Source: Phytoactinopolyspora limicola (GTDB lineage Bacteria > Actinomycetota > Actinomycetes > Jiangellales > Jiangellaceae). From it: DNA of 64,000 nt. Made by a program: the position numbers and the translations under genes. Positions 1 to 7,116 of this stretch are shown one piece after another (the stretch's first letter is position 1; the number at the start of each line of letters is the position of its first letter). The stretch covers positions 725,652-789,651 of the forward strand of contig NZ_JAAOEN010000001.1 of the NCBI RefSeq assembly GCF_011320225.1. The letters are read 5' to 3'. Under the pieces are notes generated by a model, which was not told where the DNA came from, ran no database searches, and saw only the letters and a list, made by a program, of their open reading frames with translations.

Positions 1-1560
1 GTTGACCCCGTCGATCCAGCCGAGGCCGCGGCATTGGACGAGAGGATTAGCTTCTCCGTCGAGACAGCCTCGGGCACAGGGTTCGGGGGTATCTCGCCCT
101 TGTGGCGGATGACCGACGCCGAACACGAAGCCCGAGAGGCGGTCCTGGTCGAGGTGCAGAGCTGTTTGCAGGACTCGCTGGGGGTGACCGGTCAGCTCGT
201 CGTCGACCAGTTCGGTGAGATTTTGCTGCTCGATGGCTCGTTCGAAGTGGCCGCGGGCACGGCCATCGGCTCAACCGACAGCTTCGCGTTTGACGAAACC
301 GGTGTCGAATTGTCCGGGAGCGCCGCCGGCGACGAGTGTTTCGGGGACGCACTCTCCACCCCTAGTCAGGCCGCTCGGGATCTCGCCGAACGGCAAGCCG
401 CCCTCATGAGCTGGTGCCTCGACGACGTCGACGTCCCGCACCGCGTGGTGGAAGGAAGCTGGGGGCTGTCGCAGGTGGTCCCGGCCGCCTCACCGCCGGA
501 GAGCCCACGGCCCGACGACGAGTTCGGCACGTGGATTTCGTGCGACAGCACGGCTTGGGAGAACGCGCTCGAAGGCTACGTAGCTGGCCCGGCCCTGCTC
601 TACACCGGCAGCACCGAACGGTTCGATCCGTTCTTCGGCGATGGCTGGTGGCGCACGATGTTGGCGGGATTGGCGGTGCTCGCCGCCGCCACCGGCGTGA
701 CCGTACTGGCCGGCCGCCGGCTCACCCGGCCCATCCACGCCCTGACCGGGGCCGCGCGTCGTATGGGATCCGGCGACCACGGCGCACGGGTCCGGGTGTC
801 CGGCCGAGGCGAGCTGGCCGAACTGGGGACGGCGTTCAACTCGATGGCCGAGTCCGTCCAGACGAACGAGGAACGACGTAAGGCGATGGTGAGCGACGTC
901 GCTCACGAACTACGCACCCCGTTGTCCAACGTCCGTGGATACCTGGAAGCCGCCGAGGACGGCGTCGTACCACTGGATCCGGCGTTGGTGTCGTCTCTGT
1001 TGGAGGAGTCCCACCTTCTGCAACGCTTGATCGACGACCTTCAGGATCTAGCGCTGGCGGATGCCGGGAAACTGCGGGTTCACCCCGAGGACGTCGACAT
1101 CGAGCAACTCGCCCGTCAGGTGGTTGCTGCCCACGGTAAAGCCGCCGCCGACGCGGAGGTCGACGTCCGGGTGGACGCGGTACCCGTCGTCGCCACCGCC
1201 GACCCCCAACGGTTGCGGCAGGCAATGGGCAATCTCGTGGCCAACGCAGTGCGCTTCACTCCTGCCGGGGGGCACGTCGTGGTCAAAGTCCACCCCGGCG
1301 TCGCCGCGGACGCCGTGGTCATCGAGGTGACCGACGATGGGCCCGGCATTCCGCCCGGACACCTGCCTCGCCTGTTCGACCGCTTCTACCGGGTCGAGCA
1401 GTCGCGTAGCCGCCAGACGGGCGGCAGCGGGCTCGGCCTGGCCATCACTAAACACCTGGTGGAGGCACACGAGGGGACGATCGAGGTGGCTAGCACGGCC
1501 GGGGAGGGCTCCACCTTCACCATCCGCCTCCCCGCCCACACGACGCCCCCCTCCCCATGA
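1..1560 (+). CDS. Sensor histidine kinase, 5' end outside window
   Basis: The reading frame is open from base 1, so the gene starts upstream and the TTG at 34 is not a convincing start. Visible parts in order: an extracytoplasmic sensor region (to about base 640), a transmembrane segment (about 646-720), a HAMP linker (about 715-865), a HisKA dimerisation domain with the phospho-acceptor His in DVAHELRTP (codon 904-906), and a HATPase_c domain with N box NLVANAVRF (about 1230), DDGPGIP (about 1335) and GSGLGLAI (about 1428). This is the architecture of an OmpR-coupled membrane kinase that autophosphorylates and passes phosphate to a response regulator; that partner is presumably just upstream. 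The stop codon lies inside a perfect palindrome. The signal sensed is unknown. Confidence 0.93.
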   Translation, partial: VDPVDPAEAAALDERISFSVETASGTGFGGISPLWRMTDAEHEAREAVLVEVQSCLQDSLGVTGQLVVDQFGEILLLDGSFEVAAGTAIGSTDSFAFDETGVELSGSAAGDECFGDALSTPSQAARDLAERQAALMSWCLDDVDVPHRVVEGSWGLSQVVPAASPPESPRPDDEFGTWISCDSTAWENALEGYVAGPALLYTGSTERFDPFFGDGWWRTMLAGLAVLAAATGVTVLAGRRLTRPIHALTGAARRMGSGDHGARVRVSGRGELAELGTAFNSMAESVQTNEERRKAMVSDVAHELRTPLSNVRGYLEAAEDGVVPLDPALVSSLLEESHLLQRLIDDLQDLALADAGKLRVHPEDVDIEQLARQVVAAHGKAAADAEVDVRVDAVPVVATADPQRLRQAMGNLVANAVRFTPAGGHVVVKVHPGVAADAVVIEVTDDGPGIPPGHLPRLFDRFYRVEQSRSRQTGGSGLGLAITKHLVEAHEGTIEVASTAGEGSTFTIRLPAHTTPPSP

Positions 1561-1616
1561 TCATTGGCTTTTGACTACCGGATCCGGTAGTCAAAAGCCA
1601 ATGATCATGGGGAGGG
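1549..1616. terminator. Perfect 68-bp palindrome at the kinase 3' end
   Basis: Every base from 1549 to 1616 pairs with its mirror around the axis 1582/1583, giving 34-bp arms and no spacer; the centre is CCGGATCCGG. It contains the last three codons and stop of the kinase gene. There is no T-tract after it. It shares CCATGATCAT with the other long palindromes in this window but not their core. By position it could act as an intrinsic terminator or cruciform; function is inferred. Confidence 0.75.
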
Positions 1617-1698
1617 TCCTTGGGGCGCGACGCGAGGTGTCACTGCGCGAGGAAACCGGGTATCATCGCCACGACGCCGTCCGCCTCGGGCGGCGCTC

Positions 1699-1772
1699 GC
1701 GGGTGTAGTTCAATGGTAGAACTTCAGCTTCCCAAGCTGACAGTGCGGGTTCGATTCCCGTCACCCGCTCCA
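1699..1772 (+). tRNA. tRNA-Gly(CCC), CCA encoded
   Basis: The cloverleaf folds cleanly. The acceptor stem is GCGGGTG/CACCCGC, the D stem GTTC/GAAC, the anticodon stem TCAGC/GCTGA with loop TTCCCAA (anticodon CCC, reads GGG), and the T arm GCGGG/CCCGT with loop TTCGATT. The discriminator base is T and CCA is encoded at 1770-1772. A possible -10 element TATCAT lies near 1660. The 3' half and the following 47 bases are duplicated at 3436-3524, which marks this tRNA as an integration site. Confidence 0.96.
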
Positions 1773-1819
1773 CCACATCACCGCAGGTCACGGCGCTTGC
1801 GAAGGTCTCCCGCCGGGCG
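1731..1819 (+). repeat. attL-like copy of 89-bp direct repeat
   Basis: This 89-base block begins in the anticodon of tRNA-Gly and runs 47 bases past its CCA. It matches 3436-3524 at 86 of 89 positions with no gaps. The intact tRNA keeps this copy, as expected when an element integrates at a tRNA 3' end and restores the gene. Confidence 0.85.
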
Positions 1820-2173
1820 TCGTGGGTCATTCTGTTCACCTCCTTGGGCCATTAACCGATCGTCGCTGGGACACCGGCCGCTCCGTCGTCGTCCTCGTCC
1901 TGGCCGGTTTCGGCGAATTGGGCGTTCAAGGCGGACCGCCATGATGACCGAAATGCCGGGCTCGTGGAGGACTAGTGGCACATAGGTCCCCTCGTCGCTC
2001 GATTCTTCGGCCTGCGCTGTGCGCGTCAAGGGCGCTCGCGGGCTCGCGTCACTCCGTGATCGGCAGTCGCCGACCCTTGACCCGCTTCGCTTCGGCCTAT
2101 AGATGGCGGCTATGAGGGGAACGGCGAAGAATGGGCACGGCACGACACCAGTACGTCGCGGTACGCTCTAAGC
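1773..2173. other. Intergenic, no convincing gene
   Basis: The first 47 bases belong to the att repeat. A 121-codon leftward frame (1778-2143) ends in the same PAGDLRKRRDLR tail as the antitoxin at 3483, but only because that tail is encoded by the repeat. The rest of the frame resembles no protein I know. The stretch before 2174 presumably carries the toxin-antitoxin promoter; I see no clear operator. Confidence 0.5.
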
Positions 2174-2404
2174 ATGGCGCTTGACCGAATCGCAATCGAT
2201 CACCGGATCATGGGCGGGGTTCCCTGCATCCGAGGAACGCGCATACCCGTGTCCATGATCGTCGGTCGCCTGGCGGAGGGTTCGTCCCGGAACGAGATCC
2301 TGACTGATTACCCACAACTAGCGGCAGCCGACGTTGACGCCGCGCTCCAGTTCGCGGCCGCTGCTGTCGACCAACGCGAGATGCCGCTGCTGGCCACCGC
2401 GTGA
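2174..2404 (+). CDS. DUF433 family antitoxin
   Basis: This 76-residue protein has the DUF433 pattern: an N-terminal 'DHRIMGGVPCIRGTRIPVSMIVGRLAEG' segment followed by a helical part with 'YPQLAAADVDAALQFA'. DUF433 proteins are small DNA-binding antitoxins, often paired with PIN-like DUF5615 toxins. The stop overlaps the GTG start of the next gene by 4 bases (GTGA, 2401-2404), so the two are translationally coupled. It is expected to neutralise the downstream protein and repress its own promoter. Location inside a relic island fits a stabilisation module left after the element decayed. Confidence 0.88.
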   Translation: MALDRIAIDHRIMGGVPCIRGTRIPVSMIVGRLAEGSSRNEILTDYPQLAAADVDAALQFAAAAVDQREMPLLATA

Positions 2405-2775
2405 AACTCCTGATCGACGAGTGCCTGAGCGCACGTCTATGCGGGCTGCTCGAAGAGATTGGCCACGACGCGGTACACGTTAGCGACCTTGGCCTCCTGG
2501 GCAAGCCCGATACAGATGTCATGGCCGCTGCTAAGGAAGATCAACGCGTGGTGATATCGGCGGATACTGACTTCGGCGAGTTGCTGGCGAAGAGTGGGGC
2601 GGCGCTGCCCAGCGTCGTGTTGCTGCGCCGCCCCGGCAAGACTCCGGAAGAACAAGCCGCCGTTCTCAAGGCCAATCTCCCGGCGGTGGAATCCGACTTG
2701 GAGTCAGGCGCGGTCGTCGTCTTCCTTCAGGACCGCATCAGAGTCCGCAGCCTTCCCATAGGCGGCTCCGCATAG
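2401..2775 (+). CDS. DUF5615 PIN-like toxin
   Basis: This 124-residue protein starts at a GTG that overlaps the antitoxin stop. It has the DUF5615/PIN-like fold signature: acidic 'LLIDECLSARL' near the N terminus, 'HDAVHVSDLGLLGKPDTDVMAAAKEDQRVVISADTDFGELL' in the middle and 'VVLLRR' after it. The conserved Asp/Glu residues (D5, E6, D57 region) would form the metal-binding nuclease site. Family members are thought to be RNase toxins of type II systems. No frameshift is visible, so the pair may still be active. Confidence 0.86.
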   Translation: MKLLIDECLSARLCGLLEEIGHDAVHVSDLGLLGKPDTDVMAAAKEDQRVVISADTDFGELLAKSGAALPSVVLLRRPGKTPEEQAAVLKANLPAVESDLESGAVVVFLQDRIRVRSLPIGGSA

Positions 2776-2808
2776 CCGCCCGCCGGGGTTAGTCCGGCAT
2801 CTCGGGAC

Positions 2809-3000
2809 CTAGTGGGTTGAGTCGGCACCGGCTTTGCCCTGCACGTAAGTTCCCTTCGCGGGCAACGTGACTAGCAGTCCCTGTTCCCTCAGTACATCGG
2901 TGGCACGTCGCACCGTCCCGATGGACACGCCGTAATCGGTGGCGAGATCCCGCTCACCGGGTAGGCGCGAAGCTGGTCTTCGGTCATCATCGGGCGCCAC
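2809..3000 (-). pseudogene. GntR-type winged-helix fragment
   Basis: The 63-residue frame contains a clear GntR DNA-binding core, 'LPGERDLATDYGVSIGTVRRATDVLREQGLLVTLPAKGTYV'. The family's usual N-terminal helix (the part before 'SRLPSERDLA') is missing, as is any effector domain. It could be a minimal regulator starting at the GTG near 3000, but the lost first helix and the broken upstream gene favour a truncated remnant. Similar GntR regulators control transfer genes in actinomycete integrative elements. Confidence 0.6.
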
Positions 3001-3230
3001 CGGCCGGGCCTGTGATGAGCTGGTGCACGCGCTGATGCGAGATCCCGAGGATGGTGATGCCAGCGCGTGGCGGGCTAGGCGTGCGGCTTGGGCGAGCAGC
3101 CTGGCATGAACGTCGACGCGAGGTCCCCGGTGCGACGAACGAGCCAGCGGCTACCGTCGCGGATCGCTGTGCAGGTGTAGACAAGATCACCGTCACCGGA
3201 GATCGTGACGGTGTGTAGGTTGGGTTCCAC
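2987..3230 (-). pseudogene. Frame-broken small HTH/HicB-like gene
   Basis: Reading leftward from a GTG at 3230, one frame gives VEPNLHTVTISGDGDLVYT then CTAIRDGSRWLVRR, and it stops early (TAG) after about 50 residues. Another frame then continues with 'ITILGISHQRVHQLITG', which resembles a helix-turn-helix with a recognition helix. The two halves look like one small antitoxin-type gene split by frameshifts. Assignment is tentative. Confidence 0.4.
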
Positions 3231-3435
3231 GGCTGAACCTCCTAGTCAGGTTCGGTCGAGGCCCCGGCCGGCGGTGCAGTCGCCGCGTCGGGGCCGCCTT
3301 CAGGTCATGCAGAGTTCGTTGACCGGCGTGGGCCATCCATGGGCCATTAAGCCGGGTCAGATGGGGCCACGGGAGTCCGTTCGTGACCCCGGGTTTGCCA
3401 GGTCAGCGAGGCCGTACCGCCGACTGGCTACGATC
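3231..3435. other. Gene-free island remnant
   Basis: No coding frame with recognisable content was found here. In tRNA-integrated elements the integrase gene normally abuts the att site; nothing here resembles one, so it has probably been deleted. Confidence 0.4.
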
Positions 3436-3524
3436 CCCAAGCTGACAGTGCGGGTTCGATTCCCGTCACCCACTCCACCGCATCAACGCAGGTCACGGCG
3501 CTTGCGAAGGTCTCCCGCCGGGCG
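3436..3524 (+). repeat. attR-like copy of 89-bp direct repeat
   Basis: This is the partner of 1731-1819. It carries the tRNA-Gly 3' half (from CCCAAG) and 47 downstream bases with three substitutions, one of which breaks an acceptor-stem pair. The 5' half of the tRNA is absent, so this copy is not a functional tRNA. It overlaps the last 14 codons of the leftward antitoxin gene. Confidence 0.85.
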
Positions 3525-3722
3525 GCCGAGTTCAGACTTCAAGATCTCCTCATGCCGCTCCGACAGGTCACCCCGGCCGGAACGCATGCCACCGAACCAC
3601 GATGGCTCCTTGCGCTTGGACGTCTTCTGACCTGCGAGTTTGGAGGCGTACTGGATCAGCTCGTCGACCTCCTCGTCGCCAAGCTCATCGACCAGCTCAA
3701 GAAGTTGCTCCTTCTTGGTCAC
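3483..3722 (-). CDS. VapB-like antitoxin
   Basis: The protein has about 79 residues if it starts at the GTG at 3720-3722 (VTKKEQLLELVDELGDEEV); the frame is open further upstream but with unlikely content. The N-terminal part resembles the helical DUF2281-type segment, and the tail 'WFGGMRSGRGDLSERHEEILKSELG' matches the toxin-binding end typical of VapB-type antitoxins. No toxin gene follows it; the site where one would sit is the island junction. A perfect inverted repeat directly upstream may be its operator. Confidence 0.65.
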   Translation of the reverse strand: MTKKEQLLELVDELGDEEVDELIQYASKLAGQKTSKRKEPSWFGGMRSGRGDLSERHEEILKSELGRPAGDLRKRRDLR

Positions 3723-3741
3723 ATTGACAGTGTGCGTCAAT
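3723..3741. promoter_or_regulatory. Palindrome ATTGAC-N7-GTCAAT
   Basis: A perfect 6-bp inverted repeat separated by 7 bases ends one base before the GTG of the VapB-like antitoxin gene. This is where a type II antitoxin would bind to repress itself, so it is a candidate operator. Binding is inferred. Confidence 0.5.
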
Positions 3742-3882
3742 CTGCACTTCCTAGTGCCACGGGTTCCGCGCGGGCAGCCGGGCGCGAATCCGCCTACCCG
3801 ACTGCCCACGCCACGCTCAGTCGCGCCGATCTCTCCCTGGGCGGGATGCAACGTGGGAGACCATGTCTGCGTGTCTCGAGAC

Positions 3883-4452
3883 ATGAGCGGACAGGCGGCC
3901 ATCCCGCGGGACAACGTGGCGGGTTCGGTAGACGACGACTTCGAGAGTTGGGTGCGGGCTAGTCACCCGCGTCTCAGGCGACTCGCCTACCTCCTCACAG
4001 GGGATCTCGACCAGGCTGAGGACCTTCTGCAGTCCGCCTATGCCAAGGTGCTACCGCGGTGGAAGAAGGTTTCGACGTACAACTCGCCCGAGGCCTACAT
4101 GCATCGGGTGATGGTGAACCTGCGGACGTCGTGGTGGCGGCGCTCTCGCAACCGGGAGTGGTCGACTGGCGAGATCCCGGAGGCAGCCAGGCGCGCAACC
4201 ATTCCCGACGAGGGAGACGCCGTTGTGCAGTCGCAGGTGTTGCTGGCGGCGTTGCGGGAACTGCCGGAGCGGCAGCGCGCCGCCGTCGTCCTTCGGCACT
4301 GGTGCGACCTGTCCGAGGAGGAGACGGCGGACGTGATGAATTGTTCGGTTGGCACCGTCAAGAGCAATGCATCCCGAGGCCGGGCGCACCTGCGGGCCGC
4401 CTTGACCCAGAGTCCAGACGTCTCCGGCGCACAGAAGGGTGACCCGCGATGA
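3883..4452 (+). CDS. SigE-family ECF sigma factor
   Basis: This 189-residue group 4 sigma factor starts at ATG 3883; a GTG at 3871 is also possible. Region 2 is 'DDFESWVRASHPRLRRLAYLLTGDLDQAEDLLQSAYAKVLPRW' and region 4 is 'ALRELPERQRAAVVLRHWCDLSEEETADVMNCSVGTVKSNASRGRAHLR'. The 'DQAEDLLQSAYAKVLPRW' pattern is characteristic of the actinobacterial SigE-like ECF group. It directs RNA polymerase to a small regulon. The stop overlaps the next start (ATGA, 4449-4452), tying it to a membrane protein that probably controls its activity. Confidence 0.93.
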   Translation: MSGQAAIPRDNVAGSVDDDFESWVRASHPRLRRLAYLLTGDLDQAEDLLQSAYAKVLPRWKKVSTYNSPEAYMHRVMVNLRTSWWRRSRNREWSTGEIPEAARRATIPDEGDAVVQSQVLLAALRELPERQRAAVVLRHWCDLSEEETADVMNCSVGTVKSNASRGRAHLRAALTQSPDVSGAQKGDPR

Positions 4453-5312
4453 ACGACACTGACCCCATCGGCGACGCACTCGACCGCCTCGCGAGGGTTG
4501 CCGACACCAAACCCACAGGTGACCCGATGCCTGGAATCAGGCGCAAGGCTCGCGCCAACCGCCGTAGAGCCAATGCTCTTGTCGTCGCCGGCGTCGCTGC
4601 GGTTGCCGCTGGCATCGGCACGTGGGCCGTCGTCGACTTCTCCGGCGACACCAATGCGCCTGGTTACGCCAACGACGCCCCGACCACGGGACCCACTCCG
4701 GCGCCGAGCACACCGACCCCTCCGCCGACGAGCCCACCGCCAACCGAACCGCCCCTGGTGGAGTTCGATCGTGCCAGCGGAGACGTCGACGGTGACGGTG
4801 TTGAGGACGTGATTCGGGTCATGGTTCCCCCGGCCGATGCCGACCAAGCCCGTGAATCGATCGTGACCAGCGAAGACGTGCGCCTGCGGGTCGATCTGGC
4901 CAGCGGCTCCACGGCAGAGTTCGAGTTCGGTGAGGCACTCGTCCCGGTTATCGTCGGTGCTCCAGACCTGAACGGTAACGGCAATGCCGACATGGTTCTG
5001 AGCTTCCGCGGTGGTGCGGTCGCGTGGGAGAAAGTGTTCATCTGGGTCGATGACACCTTGGTCCAAGCCATTCCCCTCGCCGATTCCGTGGAGCACCTCG
5101 TTGACGACGACGGGCTCTACACGGCCCAGGAAGAAGTCAGTTCTGGGTTGGTCGACGAACGTCTGATCAGCTGGGTCCCCACGGGTGACGCGGACGCCCC
5201 GTACGAGGTACGCGTTTGGACGTGGGAGCTCGTCGGACTAGTTCTCCTCGCAACCGAGGCTGCGGAGCCACAGTGCTTCAGGCCAGGTCAGCAGTTCCCC
5301 GGACCTTGTTGA
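4449..5312 (+). CDS. Membrane partner of the ECF sigma factor, FG-GAP-like
   Basis: This 287-residue protein begins inside the sigma gene stop. Residues 1-40 are a basic cytoplasmic segment, 41-62 one transmembrane helix, and about 75-102 a Pro/Thr linker. The outer domain contains two calcium-loop-like motifs, GDVDGDGVED (111-120) and DLNGNGNADM (173-182), as in FG-GAP/VCBS repeats. Gene order and topology fit an anti-sigma or signal-relay protein, but the short cytoplasmic part lacks an obvious zinc-binding anti-sigma motif. Function is inferred from context. Confidence 0.75.
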   Translation: MNDTDPIGDALDRLARVADTKPTGDPMPGIRRKARANRRRANALVVAGVAAVAAGIGTWAVVDFSGDTNAPGYANDAPTTGPTPAPSTPTPPPTSPPPTEPPLVEFDRASGDVDGDGVEDVIRVMVPPADADQARESIVTSEDVRLRVDLASGSTAEFEFGEALVPVIVGAPDLNGNGNADMVLSFRGGAVAWEKVFIWVDDTLVQAIPLADSVEHLVDDDGLYTAQEEVSSGLVDERLISWVPTGDADAPYEVRVWTWELVGLVLLATEAAEPQCFRPGQQFPGPC

Positions 5313-5321
5313 TCGCTGGGG

Positions 5322-5573
5322 GTGCTCGCATTGGCGTTCGATCATCTAGGGGCCGAAGCCGCCCGGACCGAGGTCTTCCAGGACAATCACGCATCCCAAG
5401 GGGTGTCGCGCAAGCTGGGATACGAACGCGATGGCATCTCCCGCGACGCGCGAGGCTCTGAGGCCCTGGTTTCAGACCGGCTTCGGCTAAGCCGAGCGCG
5501 CTGGGCAAACGTGCCTCATGCTGATGTTGTGGTCGACGGTGTCGATGAATGCAGGCACATGTTCGAGGGCTGA
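5322..5573 (+). pseudogene. C-terminal fragment of a GNAT acetyltransferase
   Basis: The 83 codons match the second half of RimJ/RimL-type GNAT proteins: 'LAFDHLGAEAARTEVFQDNHASQGVSRKLGYERDGI' covers the acetyl-CoA-side helices, followed by the family's C-terminal region. The N-terminal half, including the acetyl-CoA-binding loop, is missing, so the product cannot be a complete enzyme. The ATG at 5322 is only an internal methionine. It is probably a deletion remnant. Confidence 0.7.
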
Positions 5574-5620
5574 CTCCGGTCACGGTTGTTGACCGTGGCA
5601 GGCCCGAGCCCGCCTGGTCT

Positions 5621-6949
5621 TTACGCCAAGCATGCGCTGTGGTGCAGGTGGTCGAAGATGAGCTGATCCACCGGTGCCACCCGGTCCCGGTCCGAGTACG
5701 AAAGCCAGGCGACCTCGGCGATCTCGTTGCTGGGTGCGGGGGTGCCAGCATAATCGGCTGTGTAGCAGGTCATACGGACCCTTACGCCGGCGCGATGGCC
5801 GTGCGCCTGCGCCTCGAAGGTTCCGAAATGGCGCGCCGTGGCGGCGTTGAGAGTCACGCCGAGCTCCTCGTCGATCTCTCGGACAAGGGTCTGAACGTCG
5901 GTCTCGCCGGGTTCCCGTTTCCCACCTGGTAGGTAGTACGTGTCCTTGTCGTGCGATCGGGTGCTCAGTATTCGGCCTGCGGCCAGGTGAATCCACGCGA
6001 TCTTGTCGATGACGTCGGGCTGCACTGGTCGCACCAACTCGTAGGGCGGACGTATGGCGGGCCGTTGTTCCTCGTGTGTGTCGTCGAGCTGTCCGACCAG
6101 GTCGGGAGGCGGATCCCAACGGTGCCGTGTGGTGCCTGCCTGGGCCCGGAAGGGACTGGTGTCAAAGTCCGGCACGTAATCGTCGACGAGCGTCAAGACC
6201 TCATCGGTCAGCTCCCGCACGGCGGATGCCGCCGCCGTAGGTTCAACCTGAAACAGGTTGGCGAGGCGGACGGCGAGATGACGTGGCTGGTGGCGTAGAC
6301 CGGCGATGATCTCGTCGGCCCGCTTGATGTGATCCGGTGTCGGCACATATGTGCGGTTGACGGCGAGGAGGAGGCCCAGGATCTGCCGCGCCGCGTCGGT
6401 GAGGATGCGGTTGAGGTACAGCAGGTCGCCGCGGGCTGCCGCCGCTTCGATGTCCGCCAGCCCAGGTATGGGCAGGTACTCGTGCAGCATCGCCTGGGCC
6501 AGCGCGTCTGGGTAGCTGCGGGCGCGTGCTCGCCATGCCTCGATCTGATCGTGGCCTTTGACGGGCTGGGCGTTCAGAAGTGACGAGAGCCGCACCTGCG
6601 CGAGCGGGGCCGGCTCGGCACGCTCCACCACCTCGTGCAGGTAGCGTTCCATGGTCGCGGTCAGGAAGGTGCTGCTGCTGGCTCGGAAGTGGCCGAACAG
6701 CATCTGCTCCTCCCACTCGTCGGCGTCCTGGTCCAGCGCGGCGAGGGTTGCGCCGCTGCGCTCCACGCTGGCGGCGCGCTCCTCGGGTGTCGGCGGCCGC
6801 GCGTAGTAGACGTCCACCTCGATGTCCGAGAATTGGTCGTCGGTGCCGCGGCCCACCGACCCGGCGATCATCACAACTTCCGCGTTCGGGTCGGCCGAGT
6901 AGGCACGTGCGATGGTCTGCGCAAGGTTGCGTCGCCACTGGCCGTGCAT
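5621..6949 (-). CDS. Nucleotidyltransferase-Nudix hydrolase fusion
   Basis: This 442-residue protein joins two catalytic domains. The N-terminal part has the polymerase-beta-type nucleotidyltransferase motif GSVGRGTDDQFSDIEVD (residues 30-46; GS followed by the D-x-E/D metal ligands), then an all-helical domain. The C-terminal part (from about residue 310) has a complete Nudix box, GGKREPGETDVQTLVREIDEELG, for hydrolysis of nucleoside-diphosphate-linked substrates. There is no frameshift at the junction. It stands alone and is divergent from the ABC gene at 7117. The pairing suggests that one domain edits or recycles the other's nucleotide product, which is inference. The substrate is unknown. 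Confidence 0.82.
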   Translation of the reverse strand: MHGQWRRNLAQTIARAYSADPNAEVVMIAGSVGRGTDDQFSDIEVDVYYARPPTPEERAASVERSGATLAALDQDADEWEEQMLFGHFRASSSTFLTATMERYLHEVVERAEPAPLAQVRLSSLLNAQPVKGHDQIEAWRARARSYPDALAQAMLHEYLPIPGLADIEAAAARGDLLYLNRILTDAARQILGLLLAVNRTYVPTPDHIKRADEIIAGLRHQPRHLAVRLANLFQVEPTAAASAVRELTDEVLTLVDDYVPDFDTSPFRAQAGTTRHRWDPPPDLVGQLDDTHEEQRPAIRPPYELVRPVQPDVIDKIAWIHLAAGRILSTRSHDKDTYYLPGGKREPGETDVQTLVREIDEELGVTLNAATARHFGTFEAQAHGHRAGVRVRMTCYTADYAGTPAPSNEIAEVAWLSYSDRDRVAPVDQLIFDHLHHSACLA

Positions 6950-7116
6950 GTGGGTCCTTCCTACCGGGAACGTGCGTCCTCAGGGGTGAGGTTAGCTATA
7001 CCCCAAGTGTGTATCTACGCTGATCGTCGCGGAGTTCCGCTGTCCGTAGCGTCGAAATGACGGCGCAACCAGGCGCCGCAAGTATGTGGTGCGATCGGCA
7101 CGGAGAGCGGGTTCGT

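Larger units (their letters stand above)
1731..3524. mobile_element. Relic tRNA-integrated island (about 1.7 kb)
   Basis: The interval is bounded by the two 89-bp repeats of the tRNA-Gly 3' half. It holds a DUF433/DUF5615 toxin-antitoxin pair, a short GntR-type fragment and a frame-broken small gene. GntR-type regulators are common in tRNA-integrating actinomycete conjugative elements (pSAM2 type; general knowledge). No integrase, replication or transfer gene is recognisable, so it looks like a deletion remnant. A simple local duplication plus insertion is the alternative. Confidence 0.65.

Noticed and set aside
1778-2143. Leftward 121-codon gene
   Set aside because: Its only recognisable part is the C-terminal tail carried by the att repeat; the rest lacks homology-like features.
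3436-3509. Second tRNA-Gly gene
   Set aside because: Only the 3' half is present and an acceptor-stem pair is broken; there is no D arm.
4095-5096. 333-residue leftward frame opposite the sigma operon
   Set aside because: Antisense shadow with no domain; the sense strand carries a sigma factor and its partner.
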